Shown: positions 16,296-24,313, numbered from the stretch's first letter. The stretch is DNA of 64,000 nt from Candidatus Mediterraneibacter faecavium (GCA_019119995.1 DWVY01000012.1:35132-99131), one strand, 5' to 3'. Made by a program: numbers and translations. Notes: generated by a model from the sequence alone, not told the origin.

Positions 16296-17768
16296 ATGAA
16301 GTATTTACAGAAATTAGGTAAAGCATTAATGCTTCCTGTTGCTGTGCTTCCGATCTGTGGTATCCTCATGGGTATCGGATATGCTCTTTGTCCGGCGACA
16401 ATGCAGGGCGGTGAAGTAACAGGAATCGTTCAGCAGATCGGTTACTATCTGGTGAAAGCTGGCGGCGCCCTGATCGACAATATGGCGATCCTGTTTGCGA
16501 TCGGTATCGGCGTTGGCCTGGCGGATGAGAATGACGGTACAGGCGGTCTGGCAGCCCTTGTTTCCTGGCTGATGATCACAAACCTGCTGGCAACAGCAAA
16601 CGTAACAGTCATCATGCCGTCTATTGCTGAGAATGCTGATGCAACTCTTGCATTTGACAAGATCGCAAACCCGTTCATCGGTATTCTTGCCGGCGTGATC
16701 GGCGGTGTCTGCTACAACAAGTTTAAGGGCACAAAACTTCCGGACTGGCTGTCATTCTTCAGTGGCAAACGTTCCGTTGCTATCGTAGCCGGAGTTGTTT
16801 CTATCATTGTATCCGTAGTGCTGCTCTTTGTATGGCCGATCCTCTTCGGCGCACTCGTTGCACTGGGCGAAGGCATTGCAAAACTCGATGCAGTTGGAGC
16901 CGGACTGTATGCATTCTTCAACAGACTGCTCATCCCGTTCGGTCTGCACCATGCACTGAACAACGTATTCTGGTTTGATACCATCGGCCTCGGCGACCTG
17001 ACTCATTTCTGGGCAGGCGAGACATCTGCAGATGTAACATGGAGCCTTGGTATGTATATGTCAGGATTCTTCCCGTGTATGATGTTTGGTATCCCGGGTG
17101 CTGCACTGGCAATGGTCCACACAGCAAAGAGCAACAAGAAAAAAGTTGCGATCGGTCTCCTGAGCTCCGCAGCTATCGCAGCATTTGTCTGTGGTGTTAC
17201 TGAGCCGTTCGAGTTCGGTTTCATGTTCCTTGCACCGGTTCTGTACGTGATCTACGCACTGCTTTACGCGATCTTCACAGTGATCACCGTGCTGGTCGGC
17301 TTCCGTGCAGGATTCAGCTTCTCGGCTGGTCTGACTGACCTTGTATTCTCCGCTTCCCTTCCGGCAGCGGCAAATACATGGATGATCATCCCGCTTGGTA
17401 TCGCTGCGTTTATCGTGTTCTACGTTGTATTCCGCTTCGCGATCGTGAAATTCGATCTGAAGACACCGGGACGCGAGGATGACGATAACACAGAGGCAGA
17501 GAAGAGCGTAGTCCTTTCAAACGATAACTTCACAGAAGTTGCTAAGATCGTTCTGGAAGGCGTCGGCGGAAAAGAGAACGTTACATCCATTGATAACTGT
17601 ATTACAAGACTTCGCCTTGAGATCAAGGATTACACAAAGGTTGATGAGAAAAAGATCAAATCTGCGGGAGTTGCAGGTGTGATCCGCCCGGGCAAGAACT
17701 CCGTACAGGTTATCGTAGGAACAAAAGTACAGTTCGTTGCAGACGAATTCAAGAAACTCTGCAAATAA
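16296..17768 (+). CDS. nagE: PTS IICB permease, probably N-acetylglucosamine-specific
   Basis: The 490-residue protein has a hydrophobic IIC domain of about ten helices (start LQKLGKALMLPVAVLPICG; substrate region NRLLIPFGLHHALNN; TEPFEFGFMF) and a C-terminal IIB domain with the phosphorylated Cys in SIDNCITRLRLEIKD. It belongs to the glucose/GlcNAc family. Specificity for GlcNAc is inferred from nagB and nagA in the same locus. It lacks the IIA domain of E. coli NagE; the separate IIA gene upstream supplies it. Confidence 0.9.
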   Translation: MKYLQKLGKALMLPVAVLPICGILMGIGYALCPATMQGGEVTGIVQQIGYYLVKAGGALIDNMAILFAIGIGVGLADENDGTGGLAALVSWLMITNLLATANVTVIMPSIAENADATLAFDKIANPFIGILAGVIGGVCYNKFKGTKLPDWLSFFSGKRSVAIVAGVVSIIVSVVLLFVWPILFGALVALGEGIAKLDAVGAGLYAFFNRLLIPFGLHHALNNVFWFDTIGLGDLTHFWAGETSADVTWSLGMYMSGFFPCMMFGIPGAALAMVHTAKSNKKKVAIGLLSSAAIAAFVCGVTEPFEFGFMFLAPVLYVIYALLYAIFTVITVLVGFRAGFSFSAGLTDLVFSASLPAAANTWMIIPLGIAAFIVFYVVFRFAIVKFDLKTPGREDDDNTEAEKSVVLSNDNFTEVAKIVLEGVGGKENVTSIDNCITRLRLEIKDYTKVDEKKIKSAGVAGVIRPGKNSVQVIVGTKVQFVADEFKKLCK

Positions 17769-17798
17769 ATCAAAACAATAATAATCCCTTTTGAGTGC

Positions 17799-17843
17799 GG
17801 TTGGGGACGTAGTGAAATCCGGTTTTACTACGTCCCCAACCGT
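17799..17843. repeat. Palindromic repeat, copy B
   Basis: CGGTTGGGGACGTAGT...ACTACGTCCCCAACCG forms a near-perfect palindrome with one arm mismatch (GTGAAA against TTTTAC). It is followed by TTTTGCCCTGTCCCTGATCG, which is also the right flank of copy C at 24167-24243. It lies after the PTS gene. See copies A and C. Confidence 0.85.
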
Positions 17844-17884
17844 GTTTTGCCCTGTCCCTGATCGGCGTTTTTCCAAGAAGCGGC

Positions 17885-17913
17885 TTGACAAACTCCGGTA
17901 TATACGCTAATAT
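17885..17913 (+). promoter_or_regulatory. Promoter of the tyrS T-box transcript
   Basis: TTGACA at 17885-17890, a 17-bp spacer and TAATAT at 17908-17913. Confidence 0.72.
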
Positions 17914-17929
17914 CACCATATGATTTATC

Positions 17930-18222
17930 ATGAAAACAGGCAGTGAAGAGAAGAAGTAGCAGGTATAGGAGAAGACAGAAAGCAGCCGGATGATGAGAGG
18001 CGCGTGATACCGTATCTGCGAATACATCTCGGAGCTCCGCACCGAAAGCGCTGACAGGCGCCGGCATCGGGGATGCGCGGCGGGAGGCGAGTAGGCTGCG
18101 GCGTAGTGGCGCACGTTACCGCGTCCGAATGAGGCCGGGAGGGAGTAATCTTCCGGTGAATTAAGGTGGTACCACGGTTATATTCGTCCTTATTGCGGAA
18201 GCAGTAAGGGCGTTCTTTTGTT
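17930..18222 (+). ncRNA. T-box riboswitch (tyrosine)
   Basis: The leader carries the T-box sequence AAGGTGGTACCACGG at 18164-18178. It is followed by a terminator stem (CGTCCTTATTGC with GCAGTAAGGGCG, 18185-18212) and a T-rich run to 18222. Stem I precedes it, with GATGAGAGG and a TAC triplet at 18023-18025 in a specifier-like position (GAATACATC). TAC is a tyrosine codon, which fits the downstream tyrS. Uncharged tRNA-Tyr would stabilise the antiterminator and allow transcription. This fills most of the gap between the PTS gene and tyrS. Confidence 0.92.
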
Positions 18223-18328
18223 TTACGGGGGCGTTGCTCTCTGTGAAGCTGGAATGATTTCCGGGATACGCGCTTGCTCGAAGCGTATGATGAAGATCAG
18301 TAAAAAAGCAGAGAAGGAGAAAGAAAAG

Positions 18329-19552
18329 ATGGGAATTTATGAAGAACTGCAGGCACGCGGGCTGATCGCCCAGGTAACGGATGAGGAGGAGATCAGAGAT
18401 CTTGTCAATAACGGAAAAGCGGTATTTTATATCGGGTTCGACCCGACGGCGGACAGCCTTCATGTCGGGCACTTTATGGCGCTGTGCCTTATGAAGCGCC
18501 TTCAGGAAGCGGGGAATAAGCCGATCGCCCTTATCGGAGGCGGTACAGGATATATCGGCGATCCTTCCGGAAGAACGGATATGAGGAGCATGATGACGCC
18601 GGAGCAGATCCAGCACAACTGCGACTGCTTCAAGAAGCAGATGAGCAAGTTTATTGATTTTTCTGAAGGCAAAGCCCTTATGGTAAACAATGCGGACTGG
18701 CTTCTGGATCTGAATTATATCGAACTTCTCCGCGAAGTGGGGCCGCATTTTTCTGTCAATCGTATGCTGACTGCCGAGTGCTACAAGCAGAGGATGGAAA
18801 GAGGATTGAGCTTCCTTGAGTTCAACTACATGATCATGCAGGCGTATGATTTCTACGCACTGTTCCAGAAATACGGCTGCAACCTGCAGTTCGGAGGAGA
18901 TGACCAGTGGAGCAACATGCTGGCGGGAACAGAGCTGATCCGCCGCAAGCTTGGCAAGGATGCGGGGGCTATGACGATCACGCTTCTTCTGAACTCCGAA
19001 GGAAAGAAGATGGGCAAGACTCAGTCTGGCGCTGTGTGGCTTGATCCTGAGAAGACGTCTCCGTTTGAATTCTACCAGTACTGGAGAAATGTAGGTGACG
19101 CGGATGTGCTCAAATGCATCCGTATGCTGACCTTCCTTCCGCTGGAAGAGATCGACAAGATGGATTCATGGGAAGGCGCTCAGCTCAATACGGCAAAAGA
19201 GATCCTTGCTTACGAGCTGACGAAGCTGGTACACGGCGAGGAAGAGGCGAAGAAAGCACAGGAAAGCGCCCGCGCTCTGTTCAGTAAAGGAAATGCGGCG
19301 GAGATGCCGACGACAGAACTGACAGAGGATGATTTTGTTGACGGCAGCGTCGATATCCTGACGATGCTTGTGAGAGCCGGACTTGTTCCTTCCAAATCCG
19401 AGGCGAGACGCGCGGTGCAGCAGGGCGGCACGTCTGTTGACGGAGAGAAAGTGACGGATATCAAAGCTGTATTCGCGAAGGATGCATTCGCGGGAGAAGG
19501 GCTGATCCTGAAAAAAGGAAAGAAGAACTTCCACAGACTGATCCTGAAATAG
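18329..19552 (+). CDS. tyrS: Tyrosyl-tRNA synthetase
   Basis: The 407-residue class I synthetase charges tRNA-Tyr. It has the HIGH-type motif HVGH at residues 45-48 ([15 protein letters not shown]), the tyrosine site ([15 protein letters not shown]), KMSKS-type KKMGKTQSG and a C-terminal S4 RNA-binding domain ([20 protein letters not shown]). ATG 18329 follows GAAGGAG and gives the usual length; the open frame extends upstream into the T-box terminator but has no suitable start. It is controlled by the T-box. Confidence 0.97.
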   Translation: MGIYEELQARGLIAQVTDEEEIRDLVNNGKAVFYIGFDPTADSLHVGHFMALCLMKRLQEAGNKPIALIGGGTGYIGDPSGRTDMRSMMTPEQIQHNCDCFKKQMSKFIDFSEGKALMVNNADWLLDLNYIELLREVGPHFSVNRMLTAECYKQRMERGLSFLEFNYMIMQAYDFYALFQKYGCNLQFGGDDQWSNMLAGTELIRRKLGKDAGAMTITLLLNSEGKKMGKTQSGAVWLDPEKTSPFEFYQYWRNVGDADVLKCIRMLTFLPLEEIDKMDSWEGAQLNTAKEILAYELTKLVHGEEEAKKAQESARALFSKGNAAEMPTTELTEDDFVDGSVDILTMLVRAGLVPSKSEARRAVQQGGTSVDGEKVTDIKAVFAKDAFAGEGLILKKGKKNFHRLILK

Positions 19553-19610
19553 TATTTTTATTAATGAAGCTATTGAACGAAAGTTATGCACAAATATATG
19601 TGATGCAGCA

Positions 19611-19648
19611 ACGGGGCGCATCTGCTTGTTAAAGCAGCGCTCCGTTTT
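19611..19648 (+). terminator. Terminator after tyrS
   Basis: ACGGGGCGCATCTGCTT pairs with AAAGCAGCGCTCCGT, followed by TTTTCTG. It separates tyrS from hydF. Confidence 0.75.
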
Positions 19649-19711
19649 CTGCAAAATAAAGAAATGAAATAAAAGAGAATATGAGGCAGAAGCAGCAGGA
19701 GGAAAATTGAC

Positions 19712-20941
19712 ATGAGTATGAATCAGACGCCGATGTCCGAACGGGTGCACATCGGATTCTTTGGGAAACGAAATGCAGGAAAATCCAGTGTTATGAATGC
19801 TGTGACGGGGCAGGATCTGGCAGTGGTATCGGAAGTGAAAGGGACGACGACCGACCCGGTATATAAATCTATGGAACTTTTGCCGTTGGGACCGGTCGTG
19901 ATGATGGACACTCCGGGGATCGACGACGAGGGAGAACTGGGGAGCCTGCGTGTAAAGAAGAGCTATCAGGTGCTGAATAAGACGGATGTGGCAGTGCTTG
20001 TGATCGATGGAGCAGTCGGCGCGTCAGAAGAAGACATGGCCTTGCTTGAGCGGATCAGGAAAAAGGATATTCCGTTTGTGGTAGTTATTAATAAGAAAGA
20101 ACTCTCAGATAAAGAAATGGAGGAAAATGTAAGACAGTCCTTGTCCCTGGACGACAGCCAACTCGCCTTTGTGAGCGCTGCGACTGGGGAAGGTATTTAT
20201 GGATTAAAAGAAAAGATCGCTGCGGTCGCAGCCGCGGAAGAGCCTGAAAAATACCTTGTGAGGGATCTGCTCGATCCATCGGATGTCGCGGTGCTTGTTG
20301 TGCCGATCGATTCCGCCGCGCCTAAGGGCAGGCTGATCCTGCCCCAGCAGCAGACCATCCGGGATATCCTGGAAGCGGGCGCGATCTCAGTTGTGGTAAA
20401 AGAGACAGAGTTAAAAGATGCACTGGAAAAGCTGGGGACAAAACCGAAGATGGTGATCACGGACAGTCAGGCATTCGCGCAGGTGGCGGCCGATACACCG
20501 GATGACATCCTGCTGACTTCTTTCTCCATATTAATGGCACGTTATAAAGGAAATCTCGAACAGGCGGTGCGTGGCGTGACTGCCCTTGACAGTCTGGAGG
20601 ACGGGGATACTGTGCTGATCAGCGAAGGCTGCACCCATCACAGACAGTGCGATGACATCGGAACAGTAAAGATCCCGAGATGGATCAGAGAATATACCGG
20701 CGGGAAAGAAATCCGGATCGAGACGACGTCAGGCACTGAGTTCCCGGATGACCTGACAAAGTATAAACTGATCATCCACTGCGGCGGCTGTATGCTGAAC
20801 GAAAGAGAAATGAAGTACCGGTTAAGCTGCGCGGCAGATCAGGGAGTACCGATGACAAACTACGGAATCATGATCGCATATGTAAAAGGGATATTGAAAC
20901 GGAGCGTGGAAACATTTCCGGAAATCTACAAAATGCTGTGA
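19712..20941 (+). CDS. hydF: [FeFe]-hydrogenase maturation GTPase HydF
   Basis: HydF is the scaffold on which the diiron subcluster of [FeFe] hydrogenase is built by HydE and HydG. The 409-residue protein has an N-terminal GTPase domain (P-loop FGKRNAGKSSVMNA, DTPGIDDEGEL, VVINKKE) and the C-terminal Fe-S site with CTHHRQCDD and HCGGCMLNERE. AGGAGG precedes ATG 19712. It is monocistronic here; hydE, hydG and the hydrogenase are not in the window. Its stop codon overlaps the first base of the giant-hairpin element. Confidence 0.96.
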   Translation: MSMNQTPMSERVHIGFFGKRNAGKSSVMNAVTGQDLAVVSEVKGTTTDPVYKSMELLPLGPVVMMDTPGIDDEGELGSLRVKKSYQVLNKTDVAVLVIDGAVGASEEDMALLERIRKKDIPFVVVINKKELSDKEMEENVRQSLSLDDSQLAFVSAATGEGIYGLKEKIAAVAAAEEPEKYLVRDLLDPSDVAVLVVPIDSAAPKGRLILPQQQTIRDILEAGAISVVVKETELKDALEKLGTKPKMVITDSQAFAQVAADTPDDILLTSFSILMARYKGNLEQAVRGVTALDSLEDGDTVLISEGCTHHRQCDDIGTVKIPRWIREYTGGKEIRIETTSGTEFPDDLTKYKLIIHCGGCMLNEREMKYRLSCAADQGVPMTNYGIMIAYVKGILKRSVETFPEIYKML

Positions 20942-21699
20942 AATTCGTGTTTGTTTAAGAGATGCCGCTACAACAGCAAAGATATAATGACTGAATAAGG
21001 GACGCGGAAAAGGATGATGCTGCAACGCTGTGCCGACCCGCTTTACATCATCCCTCGAATCCATGTAACGCGGGATGAAAATGCTCGTCCACTGGAACTC
21101 GCATTTCCATCCCGCTAACATGGAGAACGAGGTGTATTCGGAACGCTCCATGTCGATGCACAGCTTATGCAGCATCATCCTTTACCGCTGTCTTATCCGG
21201 CAGATATAAAACAGACAAGCAGAACCAGAAATCTCCATAACCGGAAACGGTTCACCATTTATTAAAAACAGCAGTCCCTAAGACAGCATCTTTTTCGATA
21301 CAGTTCCCCTTTCGGCGCGGTTTATCTAATTCCGTGATTGCCGGGGAGATACTTCCGATTGGATAAGCGCAGAAAATCTGTCGGATACAGCCCCTTTGAT
21401 GAACCTTTCGGGACGGGCGGGGATAGGATGCTGACGGTGACTGTGGAAGGGGATTAGAGATAGTTCAAGCCCGTGGTGCGGCGTTAATCCGGGAAAGGAT
21501 GTTGTCTGAACGAAGTGAGTTCTTCCTTTCCCGGATTGTTTTTAGCCGTATCACGGGCTTGTTACTATCTCTTATTCCCTGTAACCGGAGCCGGAAGCAT
21601 CCTATCCCCACCTGTCCCGATAACGTGGATCAACATATTGTATCCGATTGATTTTCGGATGTTTTATTCGCGAAGTATCTCGCCGGCAAACACGAATTT
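20941..21699. mobile_element. Giant-hairpin element, copy 1 (complete, about 759 bp)
   Basis: The whole gap between hydF and the next gene is one structured element. It is bounded by a perfect 13-bp terminal inverted repeat, AAATTCGTGTTTG at 20941-20953 and CAAACACGAATTT at 21687-21699. Inside are a 202-nt imperfect hairpin (20995-21196), a linker with a GAAA-capped stem at 21239-21252 (AACCG-GAAA-CGGTT), and a roughly 374-nt hairpin (21327-21700). No convincing coding frame is present. A second copy starts at 63525. Both ends abut stop codons of the flanking converging genes. It could be a non-autonomous mobile element or a large non-coding RNA. Confidence 0.8.
20995..21196 (+). ncRNA. Hairpin 1 of the element (candidate structured RNA)
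   Basis: The arms pair along most of their length. ATAAG pairs with CTTAT and GCGG with CCGC. AAAGGATGATGCTGCA pairs with TGCAGCATCATCCTTT. CCTCG pairs with CGAGG, CCATGT with ACATGG, and GCGGGATG-AAATGC with GCATTT-CATCCCGC. The second copy (63579-63781) has different bases in several stems but keeps the pairing, as expected if structure is maintained. Transcription has not been shown and the strand is arbitrary. Confidence 0.6.
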
Positions 21700-21700
21700 A
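21327..21700. repeat. Hairpin 2 of the element, about 374 nt
   Basis: The left arm begins at 21327 with GTGATTGCCGG and GAGATACTTC, which pair with GAAGTATCTC and CCGGCAAACAC at 21671-21693. Further in, TCGGATACA pairs with TGTATCCGA. GGGGATAGGATGCT pairs with AGCATCCTATCCCC and AGAGATAGT with ACTATCTCT. CAAGCCCGTG pairs with CACGGGCTTG. AATCCGGGAAAGGA pairs with TCCTTTCCCGGATT. The tip is GAAC-loop-GTTC. The outer right arm is also the element's right terminal repeat. Confidence 0.8.
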
Positions 21701-21985
21701 TTTCTGATGCTTTTTGAATATGGAACTGGTCATCCTTACTGTCCTGTCTATCTGCTCCTGTTCTTCTTTGGTCTTTCCTTTTTTTAAAATCTCAAGGATA
21801 AGGGCTACTTCATCCGGGGAAAAACTGATTCCCTGTTTGTTGGCGCTGGTGATCAGTGCAAGCATGACGGGAGCGAGATCACGGCCGGATTTGCCGGAAG
21901 TTTTTTCAGCCGCCATCCGTATCAGGTCCAGCTTTGCCGGATCTATATTCTTCATTGCCGGATTGTTCATCCATTCGTTGCCCAT
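21698..21985 (-). CDS. Small hypothetical protein, 95 residues
   Basis: The protein starts MGNEWMNNPAMKNIDPAKLD and contains a helical SPDEVALILEILKKGKT segment; it is charged, soluble and probably all-helical. AAAGGAG is spaced for ATG 21985. Its first 80 bp overlap the end of the upstream minus-strand gene in another frame. Its TAA stop abuts the terminal repeat of the element. I do not recognise a family. The two genes form a pair, perhaps of sporulation or unknown clostridial proteins. Confidence 0.62.
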   Translation of the reverse strand: MGNEWMNNPAMKNIDPAKLDLIRMAAEKTSGKSGRDLAPVMLALITSANKQGISFSPDEVALILEILKKGKTKEEQEQIDRTVRMTSSIFKKHQK

Positions 21986-22469
21986 CGGTTTCATCTCCTT
22001 TCTCTGCGCTGTCAGAAGTCTGCAGAAACATATCGCTGTACATCCGGAACATCTCCTGCTGCTCAGGCGCGAGCATGCCGGTGAGAAGCTCCATGGGATC
22101 AAAGGTCGAACTGTTTCCTTCCGCGTTTTCCTGTGAGGTCTGCATCATCTCCATGACAGACATCATTTCCCTTATATTCATGATCATATCGAGCATGGAA
22201 GCTTCGCGCGGCTTTAGATACGGCCGGAAACTGTTTAACATATCGACAAGGGAATGGGGGCTGTCTTCGGGGATCGTCTGAGCCTGCAGGCCGCCATGTG
22301 TTCGGAAGAGGCGGAATGTTTCTCTCAATTCTATAAATTTGACCATGCCTGCCAGCACACGCCGCTCTGATACAGGGGCATAGGGAATGAGCAGCTTGAT
22401 CATCTGGAGTTCCGGTGTGGTGACAAGCTCATCGAAAGGGGTCATTAATCCGGGTTCCACTTTATCCAT
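21906..22469 (-). CDS. Hypothetical protein, 187 residues, Met-rich helical
   Basis: The protein starts MDKVEPGLMTPFDELVTTPE and is soluble and helical, with a Met-rich centre (MLDMIMNIREMMSVMEMMQ) and an acidic, low-complexity C-terminal tail. AGGA precedes ATG 22469, which is preferred to ATG 22490. It is translationally overlapped with the 95-residue protein. No family recognised and no membrane helix. Confidence 0.65.
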   Translation of the reverse strand: MDKVEPGLMTPFDELVTTPELQMIKLLIPYAPVSERRVLAGMVKFIELRETFRLFRTHGGLQAQTIPEDSPHSLVDMLNSFRPYLKPREASMLDMIMNIREMMSVMEMMQTSQENAEGNSSTFDPMELLTGMLAPEQQEMFRMYSDMFLQTSDSAEKGDETDGQRMDEQSGNEEYRSGKAGPDTDGG

Positions 22470-22580
22470 TCCTAAGGGGCTCCTGCACATAGCGTTGTAA
22501 ATATATATGTTGCCTTGGATAGAAATATGAATTTTGGGAAAGCTCTATAGATGAAAAACTATGATCCTGTATGCGTAATT

Positions 22581-22642
22581 TTGGCAAAAAAGTGCAGGAT
22601 TCATAAAATAATATTAGTATCAGTTCAATGACTGGACTGATA
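22581..22642 (+). promoter_or_regulatory. Promoter with downstream dyad
   Basis: TTGGCA at 22581-22586, a 17-bp spacer and TAAAAT at 22604-22609 form a promoter for the small gene at 22679. An inverted repeat, TATCAGT at 22618-22624 and ACTGATA at 22636-22642, lies at the expected transcript start and could be an operator. The binding protein is unknown. Confidence 0.5.
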
Positions 22643-22678
22643 TCAATTTAAGAAGCAGAGAGAAAGGAAGGAACGGAT

Positions 22679-22834
22679 TTGACAAGGAAGCTGATCATTG
22701 ATGGAAATGCGGTTTACGAGATCGATGAGGAATGTATGTTGAAGAATCGTGTGGATGATGCTGTACAAGAAAAAGAGAAAAGGAAAAAGAATGCCGGGTG
22801 TGAGCCTGGAAAGAAAAGAGACCAGATGAACTGA
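22679..22834 (+). CDS. Small protein, 51 residues, TTG start
   Basis: The frame starts at TTG 22679 after AAGGAAGG and runs to TGA 22834. It reads TRKLIIDGNAVYEIDEECM and then a charged Lys-rich tail. The N-terminal strand pattern is orderly and the gene has its own promoter and terminator, so it is likely real. I recall similar short proteins in Lachnospiraceae but know no function. Confidence 0.65.
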   Translation: MTRKLIIDGNAVYEIDEECMLKNRVDDAVQEKEKRKKNAGCEPGKKRDQMN

Positions 22835-22845
22835 TCCCCCTAAAA

Positions 22846-22873
22846 ATGCCTGCCCCGTATGAGGGCAGGCGTT
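22846..22873. terminator. Bidirectional terminator
   Basis: ATGCCTGCCC and GGGCAGGCGT pair across seven bases. On the minus strand the stem is followed by TTTTTA, so it ends the Cys-rich gene; it may also end the 51-residue gene on the plus strand. Confidence 0.7.
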
Positions 22874-22907
22874 ATAAGTTTCAGGTATTATCTGCTGTTT
22901 TGTCAGA

Positions 22908-23120
22908 TCAGCATCCGCAGCCGTTGCTGCCGAATCCGCCGCAGCAGCAGAGCAGCAGGATGATCCAGAGGCAGCTGTCGTTTCCGCAGCCATTGCCGCC
23001 GAATCCATTTCCGCCACAGCCGCCGCAGCAGCAGAGCAGGAGAATGATCCACAGGCATGAAGACATTCCGTTACCGTTGTCGCATCCACATCCACAGTTT
23101 GTAGCAGTTAAATCACTCAT
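22908..23120 (-). CDS. Cys/Gly-rich small membrane protein, chorion-class HCB-like
   Basis: The 70-residue protein has two near-identical hydrophobic segments, SCLWIILLLCCCGG at about residues 21-34 and 49-62, separated by Gly/Asn/Cys linkers. Automated annotations of similar clostridial proteins use the name chorion class high-cysteine HCB protein 13. GGAGG precedes ATG 23120. On the minus strand CATAATATA (23156-23164) with an upstream AC 16 bp away resembles a late-sporulation sigma-K promoter, which would suit a spore-coat role; this is weak evidence. The internal duplication is obvious. Confidence 0.75.
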   Translation of the reverse strand: MSDLTATNCGCGCDNGNGMSSCLWIILLLCCCGGCGGNGFGGNGCGNDSCLWIILLLCCCGGFGSNGCGC

Positions 23121-23248
23121 TTTAAATCCTCCAGTTGGGTTATTATTTACAGTTCTATATTATGCAGGCGCCTGAAAAGTGTGATTCAGGTACAAAGGCA
23201 ATGCTCTGTGAATATTCTGATTAAAAAGGAAACTATTTTCAGATCATC

Positions 23249-24163
23249 ATGAAATGGGTAAAACAATCAGTAAGCTATTGGTGCGAAGATATATTGACGG
23301 GAAAATATACGGGAAACGGGATATGCACTGCGATATTGGACACCGGTATCGCACGGCATCCAGACCTGAAAAAACGTATTATTACATTTAAAAATTTTAC
23401 TGGTAAAGCAGCGGAGGATATCTGCAGCGACGACAGCGGACACGGGACACACGTGGCGGGGATCCTGGCAGGTGACGGGAAAGTTTCATCAGGATTGTAC
23501 GCAGGGATGGCTCCGGGATCGGATCTTGTTGTAGGAAAAGTACTGGACCGGGAGGGAAACGGCAATGTTGAAGATGTGTTGAAAGGAATTGACTGGGTTC
23601 TAAAAAATCGAGAACATTTTCAAGTGCGTATCGTAAACATTTCGATCGGGACTCAGCCGGATCTTGCACAGAAGCAGAAACGGCTTTTTCTGGAAGCGGT
23701 CGAAGAATTGTGGGACAGGGGACTGGTTGTTGTCGTATCTGCAGGAAATTACGGACCGGGGGAAGGGACAGTCGCAGTTCCGGGAAACAGCCGCAAAGTC
23801 ATCACGGTAGGCGTGCCGGACACAGATATACGCTCTACTTCCCGGCGCAAGAATAATATAAATTATTCCGGGCGGGGGCCGACAGGCGCCTGTGTGGTGA
23901 AACCGGATGTCTTTGCGCCGGGCACGGGGATCATAAGCTGCAATGCACGGTACGGGCGCCCCGGCGAACACCCTTATATAATGAAGACAGGGACTTCGAT
24001 GGCGACGCCGGTCGTATCCGGGGCGGTTGCCTGTCTCCTGTCAAAATATCCGGATATGACCAATGTGGAAGTGAAATTGAAGCTCAGAGACTCGTGTGTG
24101 AAAAGCCCGGGAACCGGGGCGGGATGGGGACTTTTAAATGTAGAGAAGCTGATGAAAGCATAA
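23249..24163 (+). CDS. S8-family subtilisin-like protease, apparently intracellular
   Basis: The 304-residue serine protease has the full catalytic set: Asp31 in AILDTGIARHPDL, His65 in SGHGTHVAGI, the oxyanion Asn167 in SAGNYGPG and Ser250 in GTSMATPVVSG. There is no signal peptide and no long propeptide. The N terminus (KWVKQSVSYWCEDILTGKYT) resembles intracellular subtilases. The ribosome site is weak. It is monocistronic and followed by palindrome C. It could process cytosolic or forespore proteins; the substrate is unknown. Confidence 0.93.
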   Translation: MKWVKQSVSYWCEDILTGKYTGNGICTAILDTGIARHPDLKKRIITFKNFTGKAAEDICSDDSGHGTHVAGILAGDGKVSSGLYAGMAPGSDLVVGKVLDREGNGNVEDVLKGIDWVLKNREHFQVRIVNISIGTQPDLAQKQKRLFLEAVEELWDRGLVVVVSAGNYGPGEGTVAVPGNSRKVITVGVPDTDIRSTSRRKNNINYSGRGPTGACVVKPDVFAPGTGIISCNARYGRPGEHPYIMKTGTSMATPVVSGAVACLLSKYPDMTNVEVKLKLRDSCVKSPGTGAGWGLLNVEKLMKA

Positions 24164-24166
24164 AAA

Positions 24167-24243
24167 GGGACAGGGCAAAGTCGGGTTGGGGACGTAGTAA
24201 ATTCCGGTTTTACTACGTCCCCAACCCGACTTTGCCCTGTCCC
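24167..24243. repeat. Palindromic repeat, copy C (long form)
   Basis: This is the longest copy. GGGACAGGGCAAAGTCGGG, then TTGGGGACGTAGTAAA, pair with TTTACTACGTCCCCAA, then CCCGACTTTGCCCTGTCCC, giving arms of about 35 bp around a short centre. Both arms are perfect. It lies between the subtilase and ylxM. Confidence 0.88.
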
Positions 24244-24313
24244 TGATCGCACTGTCAAGAAAAAATCCTTGACAGCCCATCTCCTTTCGTGTATGATAAC
24301 CAAGGTGACTGTG

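Noticed and set aside
20822..21178. Minus-strand open frame inside the hairpin element, with a related frame at 63632-63826
   Set aside because: The similarity between the two frames only reflects the duplicated DNA; the frames run through palindrome arms, have no consistent start and end differently. The structural covariation is better explained by pairing than by coding.
20941..21699. Group II intron or IS605-type element as the explanation for the repeat
   Set aside because: No domain V-like hairpin, no GTGYG start in the right place and no transposase or reverse transcriptase frame were found.
21515..21787. 90-residue plus-strand frame in hairpin 2
   Set aside because: It runs through the arm of the inverted repeat and into the opposite-strand gene, with no ribosome site.
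11562..24243. CRISPR array explanation for the repeated palindromes
   Set aside because: The three copies are many kilobases apart with no regular spacers or cas genes.
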